DNA from: Bidens hawaiensis
Lineage: Eukaryota; Streptophyta; Magnoliopsida; Asterales; Asteraceae
Reading direction: 5' to 3'
Assembly: GCA_021521415.1 (NCBI GenBank)
Contig: JAIQDT010003851.1
Span: forward strand, 181,705-245,704
DNA: 64,000 nucleotides
Shown here: positions 11,620-24,035 of the stretch, one piece after another
Position numbering within the stretch: position 1 is the stretch's first letter
How the letters are laid out: each line of letters begins with the position of its first letter
Translations under genes and position numbers: made by a program
The notes under the pieces: model-generated
The model's database searches: none
Seen by the model: the letters and a program-made list of their open reading frames with translations, nothing else
What the model was told of the DNA's origin: nothing

Positions 11620-12435
11620 TTGTTGGGAAAATCAAATGAGCTTGTTGCAGGTTTCATGGAGATTTTGGCCTTCTTGGAGAAGACAACACATGTATCAAGG
11701 AGAAACCCAAAGGGTTTTCGGCTTCCAGCTGTAAACCAGTCAGGTGTCTTGTTGCAATGTTATTTTAGGCAGGCCTTGGCTACATGGAATGAAGGTAGTG
11801 GCCTCTACTTACCATCAATGCATCAAACTACCAACCCCTTGGGGAGTTGTAAGGATAGATGGTGATCAGGTGGAAGCCAAGAACTATTATTCTTCATCTA
11901 TGAAGCCAACAACCAAACATACGATAGCATAGCAACCACAGCAACATCCTAGGGACGTGCTGGAAGCTCGGGAGAAAGACGTAAAAGAAGTATCCTTAGA
12001 TCCCGAGGATCCAGATGTAAAAGTGTTCCTAGGATCCAGTATCCCTAGTGAGATAGAAGAGGATATAGTATCCTTCCTAAGGCGAAGAAAATCCACCTTT
12101 GCCTTCAAACATTCATATATGACTGGTATAACTAAGAAGGTAATTACTCATAAGTTAGGCCTTGATTTATCTATTAAACCCGTCCATCAGAAGAGAAGAA
12201 AATTTGCTCCTGAGAGGAACACGATCATACAAGAAGAAGTTGAAAAACTTCTCAAGGACGGTATGATCAGAGAGGTTAAGTATCCTCGATGGTTAGCCAA
12301 TGTGGTTGTTGCTTCTAAAAAGAATGGAATGTGGAGGGTGTGTGTCGATTTTACTGATTTAAACAAGGCATGCCCCAAGGATCCTTTTCCGTTACCACAT
12401 ATGGACTCCATGGTGGATGCAACGACAGGAGTAGT
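11620..12435 (+). pseudogene. pol: Ty3-gypsy pol fragment (RT N-terminal half), copy 1
   Basis: Degenerate gypsy polyprotein. The segment around 11744-11932 reads NVxxGRPWLHGM-type sequence, which lies between protease and RT. 11957-12435 reads the RT finger region (KPVHQKRRKFAPERN, EEVEKLLKDGMIREV, WRVCVDFTDLNKACPKDPFPLP), which is Tat-like. The frame is broken before 11744 and near 11930. At about 12435, in the middle of the RT, the sequence switches to RT coding on the opposite strand. The same region occurs as a second copy at 15726-16410. Confidence 0.8.
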
Positions 12436-12963
12436 TATTCTTCCCGTCACTCTTTGGACATCTTTAGCATTCACATGAGATTTTAAATTAATGATGGCTT
12501 TTATCTGCTCGGGGCTCGCTTCTATTTCACTTTTAGTCACCATGTATCCTAGAAACTTCCTAGCCTTAACACCAAAATGGCATTTTGACGGGTTCAGCTT
12601 CATATTGTACTGATCCAGGATATTGAATGCTTCTTCAAGATCTCTGAGGTGATCCTCAGCCCTCTTCCACTTTACTACCATGTCATCTATGTAGACTTCA
12701 ATGGTTTTGCCTAACTGATCCTTGAACATCATGTTGACCAATATTTGATATGTTACCCCTGCATTTCTTAGTCCGAACGGCATAGCAATATAACAGTATA
12801 TGTTGGTAGGAGTCATGAATGCTGTATCCTCTTGATCAGATGGTTCCATCTGAATTTGTTGAAATCCAGAGGAAGCATCCATAAAGATAAGCATCATACT
12901 CTGCTGGTAATCAGGTTGATCACCAAACAGAAGCACCTCGTTGGTTGATTGAGGCAATGACAC
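12436..12963 (-). pseudogene. pol: Ty3-gypsy RT palm/thumb fragment, inverted relative to neighbour
   Basis: The minus strand reads MDASSGFQQIQM, AMPFGLRNAGVTYQ and the RT active site YIDDMVVK, then KLNPSKCHFGV and KFLGYMV. This is the half of RT missing from the plus-strand fragment at 11620-12435, now in opposite orientation. The head-to-head arrangement indicates an inversion or inverted insertion in gypsy DNA. The frame runs past 12436 only into shadow sequence. Confidence 0.82.
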
Positions 12964-13098
12964 AACTCCATCTGGCCCTCGTTGGTTGATTGAGGCAATG
13001 ACACACAGTTGTTTGCTTCTGTGACAATGACTAGCTTCTTCTGTACTTTGGAGTCTATCGACACAACTCCATCTGGCCCTCGTTGGTTGATTGAGGCA
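12928..13098. repeat. Short direct repeats in rearranged gypsy leader
   Basis: The string CCTCGTTGGTTGATTGAGGC occurs at about 12937, 12978 and 13079. The preceding ACAACTCCATCTGGCC occurs at about 12962 and 13062. These repeats flank the joins of the rearranged gypsy sequence. Confidence 0.7.
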
Positions 13099-13313
13099 TT
13101 ATTCCAAAACTCAGTGATCATCTTCCTGCATATAACAGGGTTTTCTCGTAATGTATGAGAAATCCTGCAAGTGTTGAGGCCGACAATCATAGACTTGAAA
13201 CCAAAGATGGCATGGTGGTTGAAACAGAGGTTTGTTGAGAGGCCATTGATGGTGATATGGGTAAAGAAGATTGAGAACTGATAGGAAATAGCATGGATTA
13301 TAGCACCAATTGC

Positions 13314-13379
13314 CCCACGGTGGGCGCCAAATTGTCCCACGGTGGGCGCCAAATTGTCCCACGGTGGGCGCCAAATTGT
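13314..13379 (-). repeat. Triplicated gypsy primer-binding-site region
   Basis: Three exact tandem copies of a 22-bp unit (13314-13335, 13336-13357, 13358-13379). On the minus strand each contains ATTTGGCGCCCACC, the motif that follows the 5' LTR in many plant Tat-type gypsy elements. It normally occurs once. Confidence 0.85.
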
Positions 13380-13905
13380 TTCGGTCAAAAATTTATTAAG
13401 GATAATGTAACCAAATTCGTTTGGTGAGGTTAGTGCTAAATTGATAAGAACGATAATGAATTAGTTGCAAACACAAACACAAGGATTTTTTGCGAGGAAA
13501 AGCCCTTGATCTTGTTCGAATCGCCGGCACAAAAACTCTGGGTGATGACAAATCATCTATCACCACTTTATTAATCAAAAATCTGGTTACAAAGGTGGAG
13601 ATTATGATCAGTATTACAATATTTCTAAGTGTGAGTGATGTGCTAGAGAGAGTTCTCAAAGATGCTAAAGTGTGCGAGAGTACAAGTGTGTCATCTAGCT
13701 GATAAATAATCTTGTTTATAAAGAAAATAAAAAGCTAACTACGTTTCCTATAAATCTGCCACTCTTCCACTAGCTCCTTCAACGTCTTTTGACCATGTGT
13801 TAGAAGCGTTCAGTAGCGATAAATAAGGTGGACTTGGTCATATAGCCGTTATACCTATTGATCACAACACCACTCAAACACAATCGTTAGTAGATAATTA
13901 ATGTT
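13379..13905 (-). repeat. Probable gypsy 5' LTR (right boundary uncertain)
   Basis: Begins TGTTTCGGTC directly beside the triplicated primer-site unit, so it is the LTR of a minus-strand gypsy element. The right end is not well defined; several CA dinucleotides near 13867-13905 could close it. Plus-strand gypsy gag sequence starts immediately to the right, so two differently oriented gypsy pieces meet here. Confidence 0.5.
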
Positions 13906-14020
13906 GTATCACCAAGGATCCTACAACTTCCAGCCTCAAGGATCCTTCCTTCAGAATCAAGGATCCTCAGGAATTCAACATCAAAGGTCTTCAGAGGTCC
14001 ATGAATAAGATATTATCCCA

Positions 14021-15166
14021 ATGCAAACCATTGCCTCTGGTGGACCAACTCCTATGGCATACGCCTCTTACGTCAACTATTCTTCTGGGATGCCAACATT
14101 CACACAACAGAGAGGTAGCACCTATAATCCTATATCCTTAGATGTTAATCTTGGTTCCATGCACGATGCAGGTATCAACCAGGCTATGGCTAAGGAACTG
14201 CAAAAGCTTAAGGATATGATATCCAGTGTACGAGGGGTGGTCCGACCGATCCCTGAAATACTAGAAGGGAGCCACAAGTTATCCAGATTTTCTCCACCTA
14301 TTTGTGATGCTGAAATCCCAATATGATTTCAAACCCCTAACATGAAGGTGTATGATGGAACAACTGATCCCGAAGAGCATGTGGCTCAATATAGGGAGAG
14401 GATGGAGATCAATCCAATTCCTGAAAGACTCAAGGGAGCTTGTTTATGCAAAGGTTTCGGATCCACACTAACAGGATATGCACTAAAATGGCTGCTAAGT
14501 CTTCCTCCATTTTCCGTTACTTCTTTTTCACATTTAGTTAACTTGTTCAACAACCAATTTTCTTGTAGTAGGAAATTTGAAAAGTTAACTAGTGACTTAT
14601 ATAGAGTTGTCCAACCTAATGATGAATCCCTTAGGGATTTTTTTATGAGGTTTGGTAGGGAGGCCCTAGAGATCCATAATCTTGATATGGCTACAGCCAT
14701 GGAAGCATTCAAGATGGGACTAAATAGGGGATCCCCCTTTTATGACGATCTTGTGATAACTCCTTGCAGGACTTTAGATGAAGTAAGGAACATGGAAATT
14801 AGATTCATACGGCTAGAGGATGACAAAAGGATCCAAAAACGGTTAGGGTCTCAAACGAAGCAAGAATCTCCTGACCAGAAACAAGGATCCTCATTCAGGA
14901 ACAACAATTCAAAGCCTTACTCCAAATTCAACAATCAAAATGTCCGAGCAATCGAAGAAGGAGATGATTATAATGAAGACTACCCGAGCATTTCCGAATA
15001 TTGCTTCTATATGGATACTCATGGTTTAATTTGTGTCATGAAGGATCTTGGAGAAAAGCGAGGTGGCCTCAGAAAAACGAGAAGAAAACATCCTTCAAAG
15101 ACAAATCCAAGTGGTGTGCATTCCATGAGGATTTCGGCTATCAGACTGATGATTGTATTGGTTTAA
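14021..15166 (+). pseudogene. gag: Ty3-gypsy Gag (Retrotrans_gag) of element C
   Basis: Reads in a single frame from 14021, broken by one TGA between 14326 and 14342. The later part contains the gypsy capsid signature: MKVYDGTTDPEEHV, then KWLLSLPPFSV, LVNLFNNQF and ESLRDFFMRF. A frameshift near 15000 moves the coding sequence to the frame of 15001-15693. Confidence 0.85.
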
Positions 15167-15693
15167 GGAGGGAAATTGGATACCTCCTAAGCAAGGGACA
15201 TTTCAAGGAACTCTTGGGAAGAAAGAAGTCGAGGATCCAGGATCCTGAAGAAGTCCCACAAAAAGCAACTCCGCCCCCACCAGATGCACAAGTAATCAAC
15301 TTCATCTCCGGTGGCTCAGATATATGCGGTACTTCTTTCTCCTTGGCAAAAAGACACGCCAAAGAAACCAAGTTGGAGAATGGGGAACGACCAGTCATAT
15401 CCACTACTTTGACGACTGACAAAAGAATCTTCTTTGATGAAGAAGATAAGACAAGCATCCAGGATCCTCACTACGACGGTTTGATTGTAACTTTATTTAT
15501 TGCTAACCATTATGAGCGCAGGATCCTAGTCGATTGTGGAAGCTCAGTCAACATCATCCAACATGATGTACTCAAGAAAATGAATATCCCAGACTCGGAA
15601 ATCATCCCGAGAACGTCGGTGCTAGTTGGTTTCAGTGGCAAAACCAAGAACACAATGGGGATATCAAACTCCCAATATACATCGAAGGGTTAA
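15001..15693 (+). pseudogene. Ty3-gypsy nucleocapsid/protease region of element C
   Basis: Contains a KWCAFHEDFGYQTDDC zinc-binding-like segment, a helix-rich linker, and the protease region with VDCGSSVNI. That corresponds to the Asp-x-Gly-Ser-Ser protease motif common in Tat-type elements. The frame ends at 15693 and resumes in another frame at 15726. Confidence 0.75.
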
Positions 15694-15725
15694 ACTCTTA
15701 CCAAAAATTTTGTATTATTGACAAT

Positions 15726-16560
15726 TTGTCTTGTTGCAATGTTATTCTTGGCAGGCCTTGGTTACATGGAATGAAGGATGTAGCCTCTACTTACCGTCAG
15801 TGCATCAAACTACCAACTCCTTGGGGAGTAGTAAGAATAGATAGTGACCAAGTGGAAGCCAAGAATTATTATTCTTCATCCATGAAACCAACAACTAAAC
15901 AGACGATAGTATAGAAACCACAACAGCATCCTAGGAACGTGCTGGAGGCTCGAGAGCGAGATATAAAAGAGGTATTCTTGGATCCCGAGGATCCAGACGT
16001 GAAAGTTTTCCTAGGATCCAGTATCCCTAATGAGATAGAGGATGATATAGTATCCTTCTTAAAGCGAAGAAAATCCATATTTGTCTTCAAACATTCAGAC
16101 AAGACAGGTATTTCGAAAGAGGTAATTACTCATAAGTTGGGCCTTGATTATTCTATCAAACCCGTCCATCAGAAGCGAAGGAGATTCGCTCCTGAGAGAA
16201 ACGCGATCATACAAGAAGAAGTTGAAAAACTTCTTAAGGCTGGTATGATCAGAGTGGTTAACTATCCTCTATGGTTGGCTAATGTGGTTGTTGTTTCTAA
16301 AAAAATGGAAAGTGGAGGGTGTGTCTGTCGATTTCACTGATTTAAACAAGGCATGCCCCAATGATCCTTTCCCATTACCACATATAGACTCCATGGTAGA
16401 TGTAATGGCAGGGCATGCAACATGCCAAACACCCTTCTCATTGGTCTTTGGATCAGAAGCAGTAATCCCTACAGAAATGGTGGTTCCTACAGCCAGAACA
16501 AGCATACGTGATCCTGAAGTCAATGAAGACATCCTTCTTGAAGACATGTATGATACCTAA
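15726..16560 (+). pseudogene. pol: Ty3-gypsy RT N-half joined to integrase C-terminus (element C)
   Basis: 15726-15914 and 15939-16340 closely parallel the fragment at 11744-12435. A frameshift near 16300 moves the DFTDLNKACPNDPFPLP block to the frame of 16282-16560. After DSMVDVMAG the sequence switches to an integrase C-terminal segment. RT catalytic residues, RNase H and the integrase core are deleted. Confidence 0.82.
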
Positions 16561-17170
16561 TAAGTCTTTTGCCCTTTCATTGGTTCCACTAAAGGGCTCC
16601 TTGGTCATCTTTCCCAATAAACAAGATTCACAGTTATCAAATGACTTATCATTTGATTCCAAAAGACCAGTCTTTTGAAGTGTATGAATGCGGTCCTTGT
16701 TTATGTGACCAAGGCGACAATGCCAAAGATAAGTGTTACTCAATTCCAATTTGAGTATTTTGGTGCTAGATTGGTACAACGAGTTATCAATGGATGTATT
16801 ATCATGAAATAATTCATAAATGCCATTAGACGGCATCAATTTAAAATAAAATACATCATTCATGAAAACGTAAATACCATTGTCTACAAACTTTAAATCA
16901 TAACCAAATTGTCTTAACAAAGAAACAGAGATAATATTTCTAGTCAAACTAGGAGAATACAAAATGTTTTTCAAAAGAACTTCCAAACCATTTGGAAGCT
17001 TTAAAACATAATCTCCTCAGGATTGGACGTCAACCTTTTCTCTATTGCCCATGAAGAGACTTATATCTCCTTTCTTGTAATCACTTCTTCTTTTGAACTC
17101 CTGCAATGAATTGCATATATGAGTTCCACATCCGGTATCCAATACCCATGTGTTAGAAGAAATAATATTA
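16560..17170 (-). pseudogene. pol: Copia protease remnant and GAG-pre-integrase domain (element D)
   Basis: Near 17100-17160 the minus strand reads a Copia protease-like DTGCGTHIC segment. The open part (16986 leftwards) reads LYSPSLTRNIISVSLL, then the zinc-binding GAG-pre-integrase domain LWHCRLGHINKDRI ... CESCLLGKMTKEPF. Integrase is missing because the fragment ends in gypsy sequence at about 16558. The last residues of that frame are gypsy-derived and not part of the protein. Confidence 0.8.
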
Positions 17171-17173
17171 AGA

Positions 17174-18013
17174 TCAATAGGCTGGACAATTTCTCATCCA
17201 ATGGCCTATCTCTCCACAACCAAAGCACGGATTCTCAACGCTAACCTTTAGCTTCTTGGGTTTGGGTTCCGCCTTTGCCTTTCCCTTGAACTTGCCTTTA
17301 ACTTGTCCTTTACCACTAACAACCTTTGCCTTGGGTTCTGGATGATGCCTCTTCTTCAAGCCACCCTCATTGATCGCAAGAACAGGTAAAAATTCCGGCT
17401 TCGGCTGTTTTGAGTATTGCGTGAAGCTCACCAATTCTCTTGTCCCATCCGTTCATGTTGTAATTCATGAAGAATGTCTCAAACATTTTAGTTAAGCTAT
17501 TAAGGATCAAATCCGTCGCTAATTCTCTTGAGATGGGACAATTAAGCCTTTCAAGCCGATCGATGTGGCTTTTCATTTAAGCACATAAGATGAGACAGAT
17601 TGTGTTTCTTCCATACGACATGCATGAAACTCTCGAACCATTTCGAAGCGTTCCACCCTAGCTTGAGTAAGGAACATTTCCTTAAGCTGGGTGATCATGT
17701 CATACGCCCCATGATTCTCGAAATCCTTTTGGATCTCGGGAATCATTGTTCCCAACATGAGGCAAGAAACTTGCATCGAATCCTCGGTGTATTTTAACCA
17801 ATCGGCATAGGCATCCAAGTTATTAACATCAGGTTCATCGGGAATAGATCCGTCTAAAATATAGGATTTCTTCTCTTTCTTGAGAACAATTCTCAAGTTT
17901 CGATACCAATTCATAAAGTTATGGTAATTCAGACTATCCTTATCCAAAATGGATCTCAGTGATAGATTACGCACAGGTGGGATAATAGCGTTCTTTGCGT
18001 TGTTTGTGGCCAT
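17174..18013 (-). pseudogene. gag: Copia Gag of element D
   Basis: Starts at 18013 (MATNNAKNAIIPP...SILDKDSLNYHNFMNWYRNL), a UBN2-type Copia capsid. The frame passes through three registers (18013-17573, 17576-17367, 17434-17174), so at least two frameshifts are present. It ends in a Lys-rich basic stretch and the zinc knuckle CFGCGEIGHWMRNC. Confidence 0.82.
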
Positions 18014-18553
18014 CTATAAATTTAACAAAGTTCAATTTAGTATTTTCGATATCATTAATAAATTTTAATCGTTAATACCCTTTAATGTCTCCAAGACAAT
18101 TAATGATTAAATCTAGAACCCAACGTTTCATTCAAATAGTAGTTAGGTGACATTTATCCTACTAATTAAATTAACAAAGTAGTCAACGTTTTACGATTGC
18201 AACCCTTTGTAACTTCTAGTTTTATGGGATCGTTTAAAATCATATGTTTAGTTGGCATGTTTAAACCCATCAACACTTTTGTACGCCATGCTTCGGTGAC
18301 CCTATTCACATGGTTTCCAAATCAAGTCGTGCTACTTACACAAGCGTGTGAGTTTACACATACAAGTGGTTAGGTGACCTTTATCCCACAAGTATTGTAA
18401 ATTCACCTCAAGATCACAAGTTTTCTTAAATGTGGTTAGGTGAACTTTATCCCACATCAAGTCTCCAAGTGTCTCGAATGTCATATAAAGGATGGTGTTC
18501 AACTTGTTTTAAAAGGGATTTTTGTTTTCAAAATTCTAGGTTGGAAAACTATT
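18014..18553 (-). other. Element D 5' leader, left part
   Basis: Non-coding. It has recurrent TTAGGTGACxTTTATCC words (near 18143, 18370 and 18430). It is interrupted by E at the CTATT target site (18549-18553). Confidence 0.55.
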
Positions 18554-18964
18554 TGAAGGTTCCCAGCCGGATCTACACAGGAGTATCTCGTAACACGAGG
18601 GTGCGGAATCCCCACGTAATACGATACGAGCGTAAGATATATAATACGTTGAGACGATACACAAACACACGTTACAATACTAATAAACACGTTTGTATTG
18701 CAACACTTCAACACGTGATCTCACTAATCACAAACACGTTCTAGAAAAACTTAACCAAAACTAAGCAAGTGAGGAATATATAATCCTCGACAACTTCGCC
18801 TAACATACTAGGCAAAGTTGTCATAACTTCGCTTGTCTCCAAGTTCGCCTACATCCCAGGCGAACTTGTGTAAAACATTATTCAAAACCAAAACAAACAA
18901 TCTAACACGATTACAGACACATACAAAACACTAGATACTGAACTACTGACACCATGCACCAACA
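18554..18964 (-). repeat. 3' LTR of element E
   Basis: 411 bp, TG...CA. Flanked on the left by CTATT. GGCGAAGTT-type inverted words lie at about 18790-18870; one is mutated to GGCAAAGTT compared with the other LTR. Confidence 0.95.
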
Positions 18965-18966
18965 GA

Positions 18967-18975
18967 CTCCCCCTT
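18967..18975 (-). promoter_or_regulatory. Polypurine tract of element E
   Basis: The minus strand reads AAGGGGGAG, two bases before the 3' LTR. The same tract and spacing occur in H. Confidence 0.9.
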
Positions 18976-19059
18976 GGCAGTAGCTTCATATCTCGATCTT
19001 CATTCTCATGTCTAGTAATCCCAAAAATCTTGTGTCACCCGTCTTCAAGCATGAACGCC

Positions 19060-21985
19060 CTATCTCACACAGACAGAGACCACCCTCTGGTACTTCTTGG
19101 CTTCATCTTTCCATGCAGGAATAAAGAATATCTTCTTATCGTTTAGCACCTGCAGGTCAGCTTGAGACAAATTTACCAAGTGCATGGGATCATACACTCT
19201 CAGAATTTCCTGTTCGTCTTCATCTTCCATAACCGCTTCGGCTGTTTGGCTATCAACGTACCACCACTTGAGATTCTTTAAAACATCCTTGGGCATTAAC
19301 TTCATCGGCACTTCTTTCAAACACCGAATCGGCTTATATTTCATCACCATCCAAGGTTTGCCATCAGCTCTCATTCCTCTTTCCTTATCTTCAACTAGCT
19401 TCCCTTTCTGAGGCTTTAACAACTCAAACTTCTTCTCTTTCACACTTTCTTTCCACACAATCTTCCCAATTATTCTGGCCATATTGTCATCACTCCTGTT
19501 AATCAATTTCAATCTAGCCAAATCCTTCACCTCACACTCAGGCAAGGTATTGAGAGATCTCAACGTCCTCTTAAAATACTGAATCCCATCAAAGCGTTTA
19601 ATCACAAATAACTTCAACTGCTCATCATACAGCCAGCAAATAATACCCTTCTTCGACTCAGCATACCCTTTGATATTGTAACTCTTTTTGAACATCGTTG
19701 GGACCGCTGGCTTCTTTATCTTAACAAACCACTAAGCGTAGCCTTCTTTCCATCTCGGCTATTCTTCCCACTCAGACTCATCTGACACATCCATATCTTG
19801 ACTCACACTTACCTTGTCAATGTCTGGAATCTCATGTTCTACACTATCATCCACAATCTCACCTTCTTCTATCTCACTATCAATCACAATCTGTTCTCAT
19901 ATCTTTTCAATCTCCTCAACATTTAACACATCATCATCTCCCACATCATCATCACTCAACCTTTCCTCATCATCAACAACCACAACATTCTCACCACTTG
20001 ATCCACCTGGTGTACCAGCTGACTCCCCCTGAGATGTGGAAGTCCCAAGAGTTTGTCCAGTTCTTGGCAACTCACCACCTGCACCTTTCGATGTATTGGG
20101 ATCATCGTCTCTATCATGACTCTTCTTTGTTCTCAACTCGTCGACCTTGCAGCTCGTCTCCCCCTGAGATGCTAAGAACTGTTTTAGAGCATCAAATAGT
20201 TTACCGTGTTCAACAAGGAGGGACGATTGGATCTGATTTTCTGCTACAAGTCGCTGGATAGCTTGAGTCTGGATTAGATTGATTCTTGACTGTTCAGCAA
20301 CTACCCGTTCAAGAGCAGCTATCCTTTCAGAATCAGATAAGGTAGCATCAAAATCAAAACGCATGTGAGGAACGTCTTGAGTATAAGGTGGAGGTATTCC
20401 CAAACTGGCTGGAGTATCAGAAGCAGGTTGAACAGTAACCGCGGGTGGTATTGTGACAGGTAACCCCGCAGTAGCAACCAACGTTGACTCAACAAATCTT
20501 GCAACAACATTCGATGGTGTAACAGTAGGAGGTGGCAAGGAAACTATCTCCGGAGCCGAAAACTGAAAAGTGGTTGGCAGAATACCAAATGATGATGACG
20601 TTGTTACCACAGGAACACTGGAGGTAATCGGTACTGTTACAGTCATAGAAGCAGGAACCATAGTCATACCAGATAACGCGGGTGGAGAGAAACGAACCAC
20701 CCTAGAGCTTTCACCAACTCCGGAACCCTCACCAGTTCTGACCCTCTTCGATCGTCGTATCAACTGGTCTAACTCCTCCTCGAAGTCAGATTCACTGTCA
20801 TTCGAGTCTTTCTTTCTCTTTCCATATATTCTTTCTTGTCTGACCAGAATCTGTTGTGCTTCAGTGATATCATCAGCGGAGGAGTCATAGTCGGTTCTCT
20901 CAGTATCTGCTAAAGACGTAGCTACCATCGAAAAATTTACACCAGAAGCCTCAGCTACTGGGGCTCGAACCTCGGCAGCTGGATCAATTTGCTCCATATC
21001 AAAGAACCCTTGGCCACCAAAAGCAGCTTCAAGATCGACCTGTTCCTCCGGAGCTGCAACAGGATCAGCAGGCTGTGCTTGCTGTACAGGTGATTGAGGA
21101 ACATCAGCCTGTTGCGGTGCCAGGTCACGAAATTCGTCTCCCAGAGGAGCAATATAAGCAGGGTTCACTAAATAACCAAATAATGCAGTGTGCCACGGAC
21201 GAAGCTCTGGTTTGCTACGAGCACTTGACAACCTACATTGCGCAAAGATTCTCTTACTTACACTCTCAACATAACGAATAGGACGTCGTTGAGGCAGTGT
21301 AGGTGCTACATGATTCAAAATCATCTGTAAAAATCTCGGGTACATTAAAAATCTTTCACGAGCGACCGTGCGTCTCTGACGATCAATTTCATAAAACACC
21401 ATCTGACTAAAGCTGTATGGCTTGTTGTAAGTCAGGGCTGTCATTGCAGACTGCATCGTTGCTCCCATACCGTCTGTACCAGCTTTACGACCCGACATGC
21501 ACACAATCATCACGTGCATCAGTAAATGCCACTGATCCAAAAGAAATCCCTTTCGCCTTTGAGTGTCACCCAATGGACCCCGAATAGCCCATACGTAGAA
21601 ACACACCATCTCTGAATGGAGCCGGAAAATCTGTTGGATCATCTGCAGTTTCAGCCCCGAACTGCAAGGCGAGTCTGATTTGATTTGCCGAGAACTGCAC
21701 CACCTGATTGTTCACTGTAGCGTGCATAACCGGAGGATCAACTCTACAGTCATATTCAACTGTTCGCCAAAAATCTTCAATATTTGGTAGAGAAATGGGA
21801 AGAGTAGTAGTGACGGCGTGAAAAATACGTGAGCGAACAAGGAAGGATATGATCTCGCGATAGTCATCGTTACCCCTAGCATCCGGATCCAAAGTAATAT
21901 ACATGTTGTGACCCAGAAAGAACTGTCTGTTGTTGTCACCACCTTCGTCACCACCAGCACCACCAGCACCTGCTACAGCAGCCAT
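19060..21985 (-). pseudogene. Copia accessory ORF (aORF) of element E
   Basis: Start ATG 21985, with a 3' splice-site sequence two bases upstream. Registers are 21985-21566, then 21642-19897 after a frameshift near 21590, then 19695-19060. A TGA interrupts at about 19897 and there are further stops before the C-terminal domain. Domain order is as in H: N-terminal helical domain with YPRFLQMIL, basic KRKK and RRSKRVR patches, Ser/Thr/Pro-rich middle, coiled coil, acidic region, and a C-terminal domain with DPMHLVNLSQADL. No signal peptide or membrane span. Confidence 0.85.
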
Positions 21986-24035
21986 ATCTGCACAACAAAC
22001 GGTCTAAGTTAGAACATTGACGTAGCAGATCATAACTTCGCCTATTACCATGAGCGAAGTTCTGATAACATCTAATATGCAGGCGAAGTTAGCCATATGG
22101 CGAAGTTGAGTACAACTTCGCCCTAACTCCTAACTTCGCCTGAGAACAAACCAGAACCTTTAAATAATATAAGCAGCAGGCGAAGTTAAACCTAAGGCGA
22201 AGTTGAGTATAACTTCGCCTAAACCTAACTTCGCCTGAATCTGAAACGGCGTATAATTAGTATCTGATCAAGGTTTAGTTTGAAAAATTTGAGAATCAAA
22301 ACATGAAAGATAGTTCTATCGAGATCTAGAAGGTCAAATGAGTTACAAACATGGTAGAAACAGATAGATTATCGAGTGTTTAAAGGTTATCACAAACTAT
22401 GTCACAAATCGTATCACCAAGGCCTCTGATTATCACCATTAGTATGATTGACATGTTATACCGAGCCTACACACCTTTAACACGGATTGGAAACAGATAA
22501 TAATGAGGTTTGATTCGAGTTTTAAGTTCGCCGAAGGTTATTTGTGATATAAGTTTGCCGAGTGCTTGAAAATTTGCAAAGTGTTTGACCAAGTTAACCC
22601 TTTATATAGGTTTGAAAATACTCAGGCGAAGTTAAGGTTAACTTCGCTTACCATTAACTTCGCCCCCTCATTAATTTCGCCCCTAAACCTTACCAGTAAG
22701 TTCGCCTAACTTAATTTACAAAAACAGGACCTTATAAATTTGATCAAAATGCAACTGTCTTTTAAAATTCTCCGTTAAAGATTTAAACTTTACGATCAAG
22801 GAACCAAGTAACCAAGTTTTTCAACCATAAAACAAAATATGCAATGAAAGTTTTAGTAATTAAATAAACGGGATCAAATTTTAGTCTTGACGAGAGCCTG
22901 CATGTTTTAGAAAAGATCCGAACAGGAATCATACTAATTAAATGGCTGTCACATAGATCCATGTTCAGCGGTATTATGACATAAAGAAACAGGTTGTAGG
23001 CAGGTATAAAACTTAGTATGGTTTCATCGCTTCTGTGATACGGATTAGGTTCAATTAGGCTCAAACTTTAGATGGACATCACATGAGAGATTGTGATGCC
23101 TCCTATCTATTCTCAAAGCGTATTCGGCTTTCCCCAAGTCATCCCGAGTTGACCTCGACCCGTAGTGTCTGATTGAACAGTAAGTACATATCGATCTTTA
23201 GAGTCTTCTTCCCGTTCTCTTTCTTGCCTCTTGATTTATATTTGAAACAACATAAGCTTCAGAAGGCTTAGCAACATTTTTTTTTAATAAACATATTAAT
23301 ACAGCTTCAAATAATAGACGACTGCAAGTCCCGAATCTGGATCACTGCAGGTACTTGACACACCATCTTCTCGGGAATCAGAACACTCACGGGCTCGTGT
23401 ATGACTGGGTAATCACTTTTCTGCCTATCATTCGGAAAGATGTATATGGAGACATGCACAACTCAGAATGATTCTCCACATTAAATCGAGGAGATTTAGT
23501 TTGTATCACTTCTACTTTTACGCACCATAAAAAGCTACCATAACTTACAATGGCTGTTCTAGAGTCTTTTAGGCCTAATAACTTCACCAGTTAGGCACAC
23601 ATAAATAGTTTTTCTATCACTTTCCAAGGTTGGATCAATTTTCTTTTAAACATTGTATTGAAACTTCTAACGAAGTTATAGACTTGAAAAATTATATCAT
23701 CTCCCACACAAAAAAAAAAAATTAAATTCTATCGCCCCGATCAAGTCAAAGTCTTCAGGTAAACGGTTATCCTGAAGATCCAATGGATCATCTGGACCGA
23801 CCACATACGAGTATGTGTCCTTCTAACTAAGTCTGAACGACTGTTTTTCAGCGAAAGAATTAAAACCCATCATAAATCGCCCCGGTCACTTTCAGTCATC
23901 TGGTTAATGGCTATCCTCATAATCTACTAGTAGAAGTAAGGACCAAACATATCCGAAGATGTGTCCTTCAAACTGAAGCAACCGACATAATTTTAAGCGA
24001 TAGTGATGTTTTTTTTAATAAAACGAAAAACAAGG
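21986..24035 (-). other. Element E pol-aORF spacer
   Basis: About 2 kb, non-coding. From the aORF outward: GGCGAAGTT/AACTTCGCC arrays at 22035-22245 and 22620-22705; conserved block 2 at about 22905-23185; conserved block 1 at about 23322-23452. Next to pol is an imperfect tandem duplication of about 130 bp (about 23732-23858 and 23878-24003), each unit starting CGCCCCG. All have counterparts in H. Confidence 0.75.

Larger units (their letters stand above)
13910..16558 (+). mobile_element. Ty3-gypsy element C, internally deleted
   Basis: Plus-strand gypsy sequence in the order gag, protease, RT N-terminal half. At about 16410 it jumps to the C-terminal part of integrase (TPFSLVFGSEAVIPTE). 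No LTR in the same orientation is visible. The DNA is unusually rich in GGATCC sites. At about 16558 it joins a minus-strand Copia fragment (D). Confidence 0.8.
16560..18553 (-). mobile_element. Copia element D, gag to pre-integrase part
   Basis: Minus-strand Copia fragment cut off at 16560 by gypsy C. Its 5' leader continues to 18553 and resumes at 30892 beyond element E, as the matching target duplication proves. A different lineage from E, F and H, judging by its short Gag and its zinc knuckle CFGCGEIGHWMRNC. Confidence 0.8.

Noticed and set aside
18430..18744. 104-codon plus-strand ORF
   Set aside because: It crosses the boundary between element D leader and the LTR of E, so it cannot be an old gene.
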